Of a stretch of DNA of 64,000 nt, positions 17,042 to 25,706 are shown one piece after another; positions within the stretch are counted from its first letter, which is position 1, and every line of letters starts with the position of its first letter. The notes under the pieces were generated by a model that was not told the DNA's origin, did no database searches, and saw only the letters and a list, made by a program, of their open reading frames with translations. The stretch lies in the NCBI RefSeq assembly GCF_036250735.1, contig NZ_CP109430.1, positions 8,122,001 to 8,186,000 of the forward strand. The letters are read 5' to 3'. This stretch comes from Streptosporangium sp. NBC_01495 (GTDB taxonomy: Bacteria > Actinomycetota > Actinomycetes > Streptosporangiales > Streptosporangiaceae). Position numbers and translations under genes: made by a program.

Positions 17042-19153
17042 TCAGTCGCGCTCGGAGCTGACCGTCGTCTTCTGCACCTGGAGCAGGAACTCCGCGTTGG
17101 ACTTGGTCTCCCTCATCTTCTCCAGGAGAAGCTCGAGGGCCTGCTGCATGTCCAGGGCGTGCAGCACGCGGCGGAGCTTCCAGGTGATCTGGAGCTCGTC
17201 CTTGCCCATCAGGATCTCTTCCTTACGGGTGCCGGACGCGTCGACGTCCACCGCGGGGAAGATCCGCTTGTCGGCGAGCTGCCGGTTGAGCTTGAGCTCC
17301 AGGTTGCCCGTGCCCTTGAACTCCTCGAAGATGACCTCGTCCATCTTGGAGCCGGTCTCGACCAGCGCGGTGGCGAGGATCGTCAGCGAGCCGCCGTTCT
17401 CGATGTTGCGGGCGGCACCGAAGAAACGCTTCGGCGGGTAGAGCGCGGTGGAGTCGACACCACCGGACAGGATGCGGCCGGAGGCCGGGGCCGCCAGGTT
17501 GTAGGCGCGACCCAGACGGGTGATCGAGTCGAGCAGCACGACCACGTCGTGACCGAGCTCCACCAGGCGCTTGGCGCGCTCGATGGCGAGCTCGGCGACC
17601 GTGGTGTGGTCCTCGGCCGGGCGGTCGAAGGTCGAGTGGATGACCTCGCCCTTCACCGACCGCTGCATGTCGGTGACCTCTTCCGGACGCTCGTCCACCA
17701 GGACGACCATCAGGTGGCACTCGGGGTTGTTGCGGGTGATCGCGTTGGCGATCGACTGGAGCACCATCGTCTTGCCCGCCTTGGGCGGGGAGACGATGAG
17801 ACCGCGCTGGCCCTTGCCGATCGGCGCCACCATGTCGATGATCCTGGTGGTCAGGATGTTCGGCTCGGTCTCCAGGCGCAGGCGCTCCTGCGGATAGAGG
17901 GGGACGAGCTTGTTGAAGTCGGGCCGCTGCCGCGCCTGCTCCGGGTCCATGCCGTTGACCGTGTCGAGGCGGACGAGCGCGTTGAACTTCTCGCGGCGCT
18001 CGCCGTCGCGGGGCTGGCGGACGGCGCCGGTGACGACGTCACCCTTGCGCAGGCCGTTGCGGCGGATCTGGGCCAGCGAGACGTAGACGTCGTTGGAACC
18101 CGGCAGGTAACCGCTGGTCCTGACGAACGCGTAGTTGTCGAGGATGTCCAGGATTCCGGCGATCGGGATCAGGACGTCGTCGTCGCCCACCACGGGCTCG
18201 TTGCTGTCGAAGCGCTCGCGGCCACGGCGGTTGCGCTCGCGGAACCGGCCCCGGCGGCCACGGCGGTCGTCGTCGTCGCCCACGCCGTGCTGGTCGTTAC
18301 GGTCCTGCGGGCCCCGGTTCTGCGGGCCGCGGTCGCCCCTGTCGCCACGGTCGTTGAGGCGGTCGCCGCGATCGTTGAGGCGGTCGCCGCGATCGTTGAG
18401 ACGGTCACCGCGCTCGCCACGCTCGCCGCGGTCGTTGGTCCGCTCGCCACGGTCGTTGAGACGGTCACCTCGATCGTTGAGGCGGTCGCCGCGGTCGTTA
18501 CGGTCGTTGAGCCGCTCGCCGCGGTTCTGGCCGGGGTCGGCGGCGCGCTGGTCGGCGCGGCTGTCGGTCCGGTTCTCGGGGCGGTTGTCGCCACGCTCGC
18601 GGCGGTCGTTGCCGCGCTCGCCGCGCTCGCTGTTGCGGCCACGGCGCTCACCGCGCTCGCGACGGCTCTCGCCGCGCTCGCCACGGCCCTCGGCCGGGGC
18701 GGTGTCGATGGTCTGCTGCTCCACGACGGGCTCGGGCACGACGACGGCGGCCACGGGCTCGGGGGCCGGGGGCGCCTGCTCCACGACGGGCTCGGCGGCC
18801 ACGACGGGGCGGGAACGTTCCCTGCGGGTGCGCGCCGGACGCTCGGCGACCGGCTCGGCCACGACGGCGGGGGCGGCCACGGCAGGAGTCTCCTTGACGG
18901 CGGCGGGAGCCTGGGCGCTCTCGGTGGAGACGCCCTGCTTCTCCTGAATGGCCGCGATCAGCTGGCTCTTGCGCATCCGCCCGGTCCCGCTGATGCCGAG
19001 ACCGGAGGCCATGGCCTGCAGCTCAGGCAGCACCATGGCGGAAAGGCCGGTGCCGGAGCGACGGCGCGGCTTGGCCGCGGGGCGGGTGGGGGTGTCGCCG
19101 GACGTCGGCGCCGTGCCGGTGACGTCGGAGAGGAGTTCGGTGGTGTCGCTCAC
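17042..19153 (-). CDS. rho: Transcription termination factor Rho with long disordered N-terminal insert
   Basis: A 703-residue hexameric RNA helicase that ends transcription. The Rho-N domain is near residues 36-72 ([18 protein letters not shown]). Residues about 75-305 form a disordered Arg/Asp/Asn/Glu-rich insert with at least six [14 protein letters not shown] heptads. The RNA-binding cold-shock domain follows ([19 protein letters not shown]), then the RecA-type ATPase with [12 protein letters not shown] (Walker A) and [16 protein letters not shown]. It is much longer than E. coli Rho (419 residues), which is usual in actinobacteria. It has its own long 5' region with a strong palindrome and a strong terminator. 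Confidence 0.97.
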   Translation of the reverse strand: MSDTTELLSDVTGTAPTSGDTPTRPAAKPRRRSGTGLSAMVLPELQAMASGLGISGTGRMRKSQLIAAIQEKQGVSTESAQAPAAVKETPAVAAPAVVAEPVAERPARTRRERSRPVVAAEPVVEQAPPAPEPVAAVVVPEPVVEQQTIDTAPAEGRGERGESRRERGERRGRNSERGERGNDRRERGDNRPENRTDSRADQRAADPGQNRGERLNDRNDRGDRLNDRGDRLNDRGERTNDRGERGERGDRLNDRGDRLNDRGDRLNDRGDRGDRGPQNRGPQDRNDQHGVGDDDDRRGRRGRFRERNRRGRERFDSNEPVVGDDDVLIPIAGILDILDNYAFVRTSGYLPGSNDVYVSLAQIRRNGLRKGDVVTGAVRQPRDGERREKFNALVRLDTVNGMDPEQARQRPDFNKLVPLYPQERLRLETEPNILTTRIIDMVAPIGKGQRGLIVSPPKAGKTMVLQSIANAITRNNPECHLMVVLVDERPEEVTDMQRSVKGEVIHSTFDRPAEDHTTVAELAIERAKRLVELGHDVVVLLDSITRLGRAYNLAAPASGRILSGGVDSTALYPPKRFFGAARNIENGGSLTILATALVETGSKMDEVIFEEFKGTGNLELKLNRQLADKRIFPAVDVDASGTRKEEILMGKDELQITWKLRRVLHALDMQQALELLLEKMRETKSNAEFLLQVQKTTVSSERD
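18345..18530 (-). repeat. 21-bp tandem coding repeats in rho
   Basis: Repeats of a 21-bp unit (GTTGAGGCGGTCGCCGCGATC on the plus strand, given here as its single unit) encoding the heptad GDRLNDR. Six LNDR and one TNDR heptads occur, in two runs of three plus one separate copy. The unit length equals seven codons, so copy-number changes keep the frame. Confidence 0.75.
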
Positions 19154-19488
19154 TAATGGGTCCTTCCCAGGGGTCGGGCGTGGCCATGATCAGCCAATCG
19201 TCCCGGTGGTGCGATCGACCCGGTGGGACAGACCGGGTCGGGTTGCACGTCGCGATCCTCGGCGGCCCATGGAGAGCCGCCGCCACTGTCGGAGAAGGGC
19301 GGATCCAGGCCGTCACCATCGAGAATCGCCGACGGTGGGACTTGGAGGACACCCCCCCGGATTGCTACCGGCAACCAGATGTCGAGGTAGATCGAACGCG
19401 CATGTCCCCTAAAACGCCGCTTCTCGTTGCCCCAACCGAAATATGGAGCATTCGGAGGCGACGGATTCGGGGAGGCCACTGCGGCGCT

Positions 19489-19511
19489 CATGTCTCACCA
19501 GGTGAGACATG
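19489..19511. promoter_or_regulatory. Perfect 11-1-11 inverted repeat upstream of rho
   Basis: The left arm CATGTCTCACC covers 19489-19499, the centre is A at 19500, and the right arm is the exact complement at 19501-19511. No mismatch. It overlaps the candidate -10 position of a promoter reading toward rho. It looks like a dimeric repressor operator; the protein is unknown to me. Confidence 0.7.
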
Positions 19512-19534
19512 ATGCAGCGATGTGTGGCTGACAA
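19506..19534 (-). promoter_or_regulatory. Candidate rho promoter overlapping the palindrome
   Basis: On the minus strand TTGTCA (19534-19529) is followed after 17 bases by CATGTC (19511-19506). The -35 is good and the -10 is weak. The -10 lies inside the palindrome, so a bound repressor would block it. Confidence 0.4.
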
Positions 19535-19620
19535 GCACGCACCCAACGCGGGGCACCTGGTGCGGCTATCAGCCTAACATCACCAGCGCACACAGCTATT
19601 CCCTGAAGGTCGAAGAGTCG

Positions 19621-20571
19621 TCAGCGTGTCTCAAGAGAAACAACGCGGGCGCCCCTGGTTTCGACATCCAGTGGCTGGATGTGCCAGTCATTACCCACTT
19701 CCGGTGCGATCAAATCCTGCGTATTCACCGTTGAAAACGCAAGAACCGTGGGCCCCGCTCCCGAGACGACCGCGGCGACCCCCGCCTTCCGCAGCCGTCG
19801 TACGAGATCGGCGGTGTGCGGCATGGCGGGTGCGCGGTAGTCCTGGTGGAGGCGGTCCTCCGTGGCGGCCAGCAGCAGCTCGGGCTCGGGCCTGGCGGTC
19901 AGCGCCGCGACCAGCAGCGCGGCCCTCCCGGCGTTCGCGGCGGCGTCGGCGTGCGGGACGTCCTTGGGCAGCAGCCCGCGGGCGATCTCGGTGGACAGCC
20001 GGTGCGCGGGGACGAGGACCACCGGCCTGACGGCCTCGTGCGGGAGCAGCCGCACCAGGTGCGGCACGCCCCCGGCGTCCGTCCACGCGACGGTGAGCCC
20101 GCCGGCCAGGCACGGCGCCACGTTGTCGGGATGGCCCTCGATCTCGGTGGCCAGCGCGAGGACGGCGTCGTCGGTCAGCTCGGCGGGCTCGGCCGGTTCG
20201 GGCTGCGCGTACGAGGTCGCGGCCAGCGCGCGGGCGGCGAGGATTCCGGCACAGATCGCCGCGGAGGAGGAGCCGAGGCCGCGGGCGTGCGGGATCCGGT
20301 TGAGACAGCGCAGCCGGATGCCGCGCGGCTGCGGGAGCCCCATCCTGTCGAAGGTCGCGCGCATCGTGGTGACGACGAGGTGTCCCTCGCCCAGGTCGAG
20401 CTCGCCGGCCCCCTCGCCCTCGACCGCGATCTCGACGCCCGGGGAGTCGAAGATCTCGGCCTCGATCTCGTCGTGGAGGCCGAGGGCGAGTCCCAGCGTG
20501 TCGAATCCGGGGCCCAGGTTGGCCGAGGTCGCGGGGACGCGGACGGTCGCCCTCGCCGTGCCGCCGGTCAT
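19621..20571 (-). CDS. thrB: Homoserine kinase
   Basis: A 316-residue GHMP-family kinase that phosphorylates homoserine in threonine synthesis. It starts MTGGTARATVRVPATSANLG; the GHMP ATP-binding loop PHARGLGSSSAA is at about 94-105, and the C-terminal glycine motif VVSGAGPTVLAF is present. It follows thrC after 49 bp on the same strand. Length is normal. The thrC-thrB-rho order is the conserved actinobacterial one. Confidence 0.96.
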   Translation of the reverse strand: MTGGTARATVRVPATSANLGPGFDTLGLALGLHDEIEAEIFDSPGVEIAVEGEGAGELDLGEGHLVVTTMRATFDRMGLPQPRGIRLRCLNRIPHARGLGSSSAAICAGILAARALAATSYAQPEPAEPAELTDDAVLALATEIEGHPDNVAPCLAGGLTVAWTDAGGVPHLVRLLPHEAVRPVVLVPAHRLSTEIARGLLPKDVPHADAAANAGRAALLVAALTARPEPELLLAATEDRLHQDYRAPAMPHTADLVRRLRKAGVAAVVSGAGPTVLAFSTVNTQDLIAPEVGNDWHIQPLDVETRGARVVSLETR

Positions 20572-20620
20572 CGGGGTCCCTGGGGGGCCGTGAGGGGCAC
20601 GTCGCTTCTCCTGAGGTCCA

Positions 20621-21679
20621 CTAGGCGAGTTCGAGGGCGGTGGCCGCGGCGTGCGCGTCGATCGGGACCGTCACCGGCGTGGGGGCGCCCGAGATGGCCC
20701 AGTCGGGGTCCTTGAGGCCGTTTCCGGTCACCGTGCACACGATGCGCTGCCCGGGCTCGACCAGCCCCTGGCTGTGCGCCTGGAGGAGGCCGGCCACGCT
20801 GGCGGCGGAGGCGAGCTCGACGAACACGCCCTCCTCCTGGGCGAGCAGCTTGTACGCGGCGGCGATCTGACGGTCGGTGACGGCCTGGATGACACCGCCC
20901 GACTCGTCGCGGGCGGCCTCGGCGAGCCCCCACGAGGCGGGGTTGCCGATGCGGATCGCGGTGGCGATCGTGTGCGGGTGGGTCACCGGCGCGCCGTTGA
21001 CGATCGGCGCGGCACCGCTGGCCTGGAAGCCGAACATCCGCGGCGTCCTCGTCGCGATGCCGTCCCCGGCGTACTCGGTGTAGCCCATCCAGTACGCCGA
21101 GATGTTGCCCGCGTTGCCGACCGGGATGCAGTGGATGTCGGGGGCGTCCCCGAGCGCGTCGACGATCTCGAAGGCGGCGGTCTTCTGGCCCTGGAGCCGG
21201 AACGGGTTCACCGAGTTGACCAGCGCGATCGGGTAGTTCTCCGACAGCTTCCTGGTCATCTCCAGGCAGTCGTCGAAGGACCCCTCGACCTGGAGCAGCC
21301 TGGCCCCGTGGACCAGCGCCTGGGCCAGCTTGCCCATCGCGATCTTGCCTCGGGGCACCAGCACGGCGCAGGTCAGGCCCGCGCGGACCGCGTAGGCGGC
21401 GGCGGAGGCGCTGGTGTTGCCGGTCGAGGCGCAGATGACGGCCTTCGCCCCGTCCTCGACCGCCTTGCTGATGGCCATGGTCATGCCACGGTCCTTGAAG
21501 CTTCCGGTCGGGTTGAGGCCCTCGACCTTCAGGTAGACCTCGCAGCCGGTCAGCGCCGACACCCGGTTCGCCGGGACGAGCGGGGTGCCGCCCTCCAGGA
21601 GCGTGACGACGGGCGTCGCCGTGGTCACCGGAAGTCGGTCACGGTACTCCTCGATGAGGCCGCGCCACGCCCTGGTCAT
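20621..21679 (-). CDS. thrC: Threonine synthase
   Basis: A 352-residue PLP enzyme (fold type II) that converts O-phosphohomoserine to threonine. The PLP lysine is Lys62 in [13 protein letters not shown]; the phosphate-binding glycine-rich loop is in [15 protein letters not shown]. The short form (about 350 residues) is the actinobacterial type. hom would normally be directly upstream; here a glycosyltransferase island of about 13.5 kb lies between them, so thrCB and hom-lysA must be transcribed separately. Confidence 0.97.
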   Translation of the reverse strand: MTRAWRGLIEEYRDRLPVTTATPVVTLLEGGTPLVPANRVSALTGCEVYLKVEGLNPTGSFKDRGMTMAISKAVEDGAKAVICASTGNTSASAAAYAVRAGLTCAVLVPRGKIAMGKLAQALVHGARLLQVEGSFDDCLEMTRKLSENYPIALVNSVNPFRLQGQKTAAFEIVDALGDAPDIHCIPVGNAGNISAYWMGYTEYAGDGIATRTPRMFGFQASGAAPIVNGAPVTHPHTIATAIRIGNPASWGLAEAARDESGGVIQAVTDRQIAAAYKLLAQEEGVFVELASAASVAGLLQAHSQGLVEPGQRIVCTVTGNGLKDPDWAISGAPTPVTVPIDAHAAATALELA

Positions 21680-21891
21680 GATTGCTCCTCACCGCGCGCG
21701 GCCGGTCCGTGCGCGTGCTACCTGCGGTATTGAGAAACGAGTCTACGGGCAACACGCTCGGCTCCGGGATGCGCTGTCCACCAGATGGACAAGCCGGGCG
21801 TCTCCCCAGGGAACTCTAAGGATCAGCCGGTATGGTCTGCGAGGCTTGACAGGACTTGACACGCGGGGAACACGACAAGGGGTGCCACATC

Positions 21892-23454
21892 ATGACGGGC
21901 GGCACGGCGGCGGACCTGCCGCCGATCCGGCACAACGACTACTCGCCGCTGGACCCGCCCGCGCTCGGCGCGTGGGTTCCGGAGCTCCCGGTGAGCGTGA
22001 TCATTCCGGCCCACGGCGGCCAGCACAGGCTCGACCTGACCCTCGCCGCCCTGGCCGCGCAGACCTACCCGGATCACCTCATGGAGGTGATCGTGGTCGA
22101 CGACGGCAGCGAGCCGCCGCTGCGGCTGCCGGAGATCACCCCGGGTGGCGCCAGGATCGTGACCACCGGCTCCTCGGGCTGGGGCATCGCCCACGCGGTG
22201 AACACCGGCGCCGCCCTCGCGGAGGGGCGGATCATCCAGCGCCTCGACGCCGACATGGTCGTCTGCCGCGAGCACATCGAGGCCCTGGCCCGGTGGCACC
22301 ACCTGGCCGGATACCTGGTCACGATCGGCGCGAAGAAGTTCGTCGAGGAGCCGGCGCTGACGGCCGCCCGGGTCCACGAGGGCGTGCGCGCGGGCTCGCT
22401 GGAGTCCCTCTTCGACCTGTCGGGAGCCCTGCCCAGCTCCACCGAGCAGACGATCTCCCGCACCGACGGCCTGCGGGCCAGCCGCAACCCCTACCACGTG
22501 TGCACGGGGCCGACGGTGTCGATGCGGCGCGAGATCTTCCGGGCCGTGGGCGGGGTGGACCCCGGGGTGCTGCGGGGCGAGGACACCGAGTTCGCCTACC
22601 GGCTGGCCGCGCACGGCGTGGTCTTCGTGCCCGACATGGCCGCCCAGGCCGTCCATCTGGGACTTCCCGCCCAGCGCCGCGACCCGCAGCGGGCGGTGCG
22701 GGTCGTCGCCCCCTACCTGGCCCACCGGGTGCCGCTCCGCCGCGACCTGCGCAAGGACCGGGGCCGCCACTGGCTGGTCCCGTACGTGGAGGTGGTGCTG
22801 CGCGTCGACGGGCCCGAGGAGGGGGTGCGCGCGGCGGTGGGCGCGGCGCTCGACGGGTCGCTCGGCGACGTGATCGTCACCCTGGTCGCCCCGTGGTCGA
22901 AACTGTCCGGGGAGCGCCGGCCGGTGCTGGACGACCCCCTGTTCGACCTGCGGCTGCTGCGCGAGCACTTCGCCCACGACGAGCGGGTGCGGTTCGCCGA
23001 CGAGGTCTCCGCCACCCCCGCCCCGATCGCGTTCCGCTACACGGGCCCGGTCTCGGTGCCGCTGGGACGCGACACGCTGGAGCGGATGATCCGCGTGATG
23101 CAGGACGACCGCTCGGGCATGCTCGTCGCCGATCTCGGCGGCGACGGCGAGGCGACGCTGGAGCGGACCGAGGCGCTGGGCCGGGCGAGGCTGCTCGGCG
23201 CGGACGACGTGGCCGCGTCGATCGAGGCCACCCACGGCGTACGGCGCGGCGACCGGTCGGAGTTCTGGCCGGCCGCCCCCAAGGCCGCCCCTCCCCCCGC
23301 CCGCGTTCCGGCCGCGCCCAAGACCCCGGCCCCGGCTCCGGCCCAGGGGCGGGAACCCGCGAGTCCCACGGCGGACCGGGCTCCCGGGCAGGAGGGACGC
23401 CAGGAGGGGCGCGACTCCCTCCTGGGCAGGCTCCGCACCGCGCTCAGAAGCTGA
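21892..23454 (+). CDS. GT2-family glycosyltransferase (paralogue A)
   Basis: A 520-residue protein with an N-terminal GT-A domain. The start at 21892 (MTGGTAADLPPIRHNDY) is preferred over an upstream TTG because of the AAGGGG about ten bases before it. Motifs: NDY, LGAWVP and VSVIIPAHGG at 14-43, the nucleotide-binding VIVVDDGS at about 66-73, the metal-binding DAD at 119-121 (RLDADMVV), and a GEDTEFAYRL acceptor/catalytic motif near 215. The C-terminal half (about 270-470) has a conserved extra domain shared with three neighbours (WLVPYVEVV, LFDLRLLREHF). A Pro/Ala tail of about 60 residues ends the protein. Sugar donor and acceptor are unknown; a cell-wall or capsular glycopolymer is inferred. 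Confidence 0.85.
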   Translation: MTGGTAADLPPIRHNDYSPLDPPALGAWVPELPVSVIIPAHGGQHRLDLTLAALAAQTYPDHLMEVIVVDDGSEPPLRLPEITPGGARIVTTGSSGWGIAHAVNTGAALAEGRIIQRLDADMVVCREHIEALARWHHLAGYLVTIGAKKFVEEPALTAARVHEGVRAGSLESLFDLSGALPSSTEQTISRTDGLRASRNPYHVCTGPTVSMRREIFRAVGGVDPGVLRGEDTEFAYRLAAHGVVFVPDMAAQAVHLGLPAQRRDPQRAVRVVAPYLAHRVPLRRDLRKDRGRHWLVPYVEVVLRVDGPEEGVRAAVGAALDGSLGDVIVTLVAPWSKLSGERRPVLDDPLFDLRLLREHFAHDERVRFADEVSATPAPIAFRYTGPVSVPLGRDTLERMIRVMQDDRSGMLVADLGGDGEATLERTEALGRARLLGADDVAASIEATHGVRRGDRSEFWPAAPKAAPPPARVPAAPKTPAPAPAQGREPASPTADRAPGQEGRQEGRDSLLGRLRTALRS

Positions 23455-23476
23455 GCGACGGCCGAGGGCGGCCGGG

Positions 23477-24814
23477 TCAGGCGGGGGCGCCCGCGTTCTC
23501 GCGGCTCTCCGGCAGGGGCGTGACCCGCCGCCGTACGACCAGCCCGAAGGCGACGACGAGCAGGCCGAGCGTGCCCGACACCACGAACGGCGCGGCCGGG
23601 CGCCAGGCGTCGTAGAGGAAGCCGCCCAGGGCGGAGACGGTGAGGATGCCGACGGCGCCGCAGAGGGTCTGCACCCCGTAGGCGGAGCCGCGGAACCGGG
23701 CGGGCGCCTGCTGGGCCAGGAGAGGTCCGGCGGTGGTGATCCCGGCGATCTCCCCCAGCCCGATGAACACGGCCACCAGCATCATGCCGGAGCCGAGGGG
23801 GTCGCTGACCAGCAGCGTCGACAGGTAGGACAGCGCCGCGACGGCCTGGGCGAGGATGACCACGTCCTGACGCCGCATGCGGTCGCCCAGCCAGCCGAAC
23901 AGCGGGGCCGCGAGCACGGCCACGGTCTGCGCGACGCCGACCACGGCCCCCGCGCGGGCCAGGGCCTCCGCGCCGGACATGCCGCGCTCGCTCGTGGCGT
24001 GGTCGACGACCCACAGGGACAGGAAGCCCACGACCACCGCGAGGTCCGCGCGGGCGACGAACGCCGCCGCGTACGACAGTGCCACGCCGGGGTCGCGGGC
24101 GAGCGTGACGCCCTCCCTGACCAGGCGGGGCAGCGGGACGCGCCCGGTGCTCCCCTCCTGGGGCCCGGAGACCGGGGCCTTCGACAGGGTGAACCACATC
24201 AGCGCGGCGACCGCGAGGACGGCCGCCGCGATGATCAGGAACGAGACGCGGGCGGCGGTGACCGGGGCCATCCCCGAGTCCTCGAAGACCTTGGGCAGGC
24301 GGACCAGGCCGAGCACGGCGAGCATCGCGCCCAGCCCGCTGAACAGGCCGATCAGCCCGTACGACCTGCCGCGGAAGCCGTCGCGGACGTAGTCGATCGC
24401 CACCGTGGACAGCATCGCGCTGAGCGCGGCCACGCCGAGGGCGAAGATCACACGCAGCGCGACGAGCACGGTGGTGTTCGCGGCGAACGGGAAGAGGGCG
24501 ACGCCCAGCGCGCACAGCGCGAACCCGGCCACCACGACGGGCCTGCGGCCGTGCCGGTCGGCCAGCGCTCCGTACCAGGCCAGGCTGGCGATCATCGCGA
24601 TCTCCGCGGCCACCCCCAGGAGGCCGACCGCCTTGCCCTGGTCGGCGCTGTCCACGCCGAGGACGCCGCCCAGGATGTACGGCTGCGCGGCGGGCAGGAA
24701 AGAGATGATCATGGTCGAGGCGAACGCCATGGACAGGCAGGCCCACATGTTGCCGCGGCCGATGCCGTCGGCGAGCTGAAGGCCCAACACACGGCGCGAG
24801 GGGGAGGCGGCCAT
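23477..24814 (-). CDS. MFS transporter
   Basis: A 445-residue membrane transporter with about twelve helices. The start at 24814 (MAASPSRRVLGLQLADG) has AGGA about eight bases upstream and is preferred over an ATG 12 codons earlier. The cytoplasmic loop between helices 2 and 3 carries motif A as [12 protein letters not shown], and a second copy GWLGDRMRRQDV lies between helices 8 and 9. The gene is convergent with glycosyltransferase A and divergent from the methyltransferase. Substrate is unknown; drug or small-molecule export is the usual guess for this group. Confidence 0.88.
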   Translation of the reverse strand: MAASPSRRVLGLQLADGIGRGNMWACLSMAFASTMIISFLPAAQPYILGGVLGVDSADQGKAVGLLGVAAEIAMIASLAWYGALADRHGRRPVVVAGFALCALGVALFPFAANTTVLVALRVIFALGVAALSAMLSTVAIDYVRDGFRGRSYGLIGLFSGLGAMLAVLGLVRLPKVFEDSGMAPVTAARVSFLIIAAAVLAVAALMWFTLSKAPVSGPQEGSTGRVPLPRLVREGVTLARDPGVALSYAAAFVARADLAVVVGFLSLWVVDHATSERGMSGAEALARAGAVVGVAQTVAVLAAPLFGWLGDRMRRQDVVILAQAVAALSYLSTLLVSDPLGSGMMLVAVFIGLGEIAGITTAGPLLAQQAPARFRGSAYGVQTLCGAVGILTVSALGGFLYDAWRPAAPFVVSGTLGLLVVAFGLVVRRRVTPLPESRENAGAPA

Positions 24815-24863
24815 GCCGCGATCCTGCCAGTCTGGTAAGGGCTTCTCCAATGTTTTGAGTGGC

Positions 24864-24869
24864 TATGAT
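24864..24869 (+). promoter_or_regulatory. Candidate -10 element TATGAT for the methyltransferase gene
   Basis: TATGAT lies 40 bp upstream of the GTG start in an unusually AT-rich 94-bp divergent gap. I could not assign a convincing -35. Confidence 0.35.
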
Positions 24870-24908
24870 CTACACAATTCTGGAAATGTCATTACCCGGG
24901 AGCGGCAC

Positions 24909-25706
24909 GTGACCGACCAGATACCCCAGGGTGTCCAAACTCATATTCCTAACGTCGCGCGCATGTACGACTACTACTTGGGCGGCAAGGACAACTTCCC
25001 CGCCGACCGGCAGGCGGCGGAGAAGGTCCTGGAGATCATTCCGGAGATCCGGCACAGTGCCCGCGCCAACCGCGCGTTCCTGGGCCGTACGGTCGGCCTC
25101 CTCGCGGAGTCGGGGATCGACCAGTTCCTCGACATCGGCGCCGGGCTGCCCACCCGGAACAACGTGCACCAGGTCGCCCCCGGAGCGCGGGTCGTCTACG
25201 TCGACAACGACCCGACCGTCCTGGTCCACGGCAGGGCGATCCTCGGCAAGAACGAGAACGTGACCATCGCCGAGGGGGACGTGCGCAGGCCCGCGGAGAT
25301 CCTGGGGCACCCGGACGTGCGCGCGGCGATCGACTTCGACCGGCCGGTGGGGATCCTCCTGCTGGCGATCATGCATTTCGTCCCCGACGCGGACGACCCC
25401 CGGGGCATCGTCGCCACCCTGCGCCGGGCCATGGCCCCCGGCAGCCACCTCGTCCTGTCCCACGTCGCGATCGACGCCCGCCCGGAGGCCGCGGACGGGG
25501 TGGTCCAGGTCTACGACCGGGCCTCCTCCCCCTTCGTCACCCGTACGGGCAAGGAGATCGTCCGCCTGTTCGACGGCTTCGACGTGGTCGAGCCCGGCAT
25601 CGTCAACCTGCCCGAATGGCGGCCGGTGCCCGGCACCGCCGTGCCGTACAAGGGCATCGGCTCCTACTTCCTGGGGGGCGTCGGCGTCGTCAGCGACGGC
25701 GGATGA
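24909..25706 (+). CDS. SAM-dependent methyltransferase, DUF574 / Methyltransf_19 type
   Basis: A 265-residue protein. The GTG at 24909 (TDQIPQGVQTHIPNVARMYD) is the family-like start, with GGGAGCGG upstream. Signatures of the actinobacterial DUF574 family are VARMYDYYLGGKDNFPADR, the ANRAFLGRTV stretch, and FLDIGAGLPTRNNVHQ, the SAM-binding glycine motif. The C-terminus ends in YKGIGSY. These proteins are abundant in Streptosporangiales, Frankia and Streptomyces; their substrates are mostly unknown. Its last 17 bp overlap the 3' end of the convergent glycosyltransferase B gene. Confidence 0.88.
   Translation: MTDQIPQGVQTHIPNVARMYDYYLGGKDNFPADRQAAEKVLEIIPEIRHSARANRAFLGRTVGLLAESGIDQFLDIGAGLPTRNNVHQVAPGARVVYVDNDPTVLVHGRAILGKNENVTIAEGDVRRPAEILGHPDVRAAIDFDRPVGILLLAIMHFVPDADDPRGIVATLRRAMAPGSHLVLSHVAIDARPEAADGVVQVYDRASSPFVTRTGKEIVRLFDGFDVVEPGIVNLPEWRPVPGTAVPYKGIGSYFLGGVGVVSDGG

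Larger units (their letters stand above)
19154..19620. other. 467-bp intergenic region upstream of rho
   Basis: No gene is supported in this stretch. It is less GC-rich than its surroundings and carries a perfect inverted repeat at 19489-19511 and a promoter-like TTGTCA, so the rho transcript would have a leader of more than 300 nt. A long leader fits Rho autoregulation known in other bacteria, but that is inference here. Confidence 0.6.

Noticed and set aside
18345-18530. rho repeats considered as a sign of assembly error
   Set aside because: The frame stays open, unit sequences differ by silent changes, and disordered inserts of this kind are common in actinobacterial Rho.
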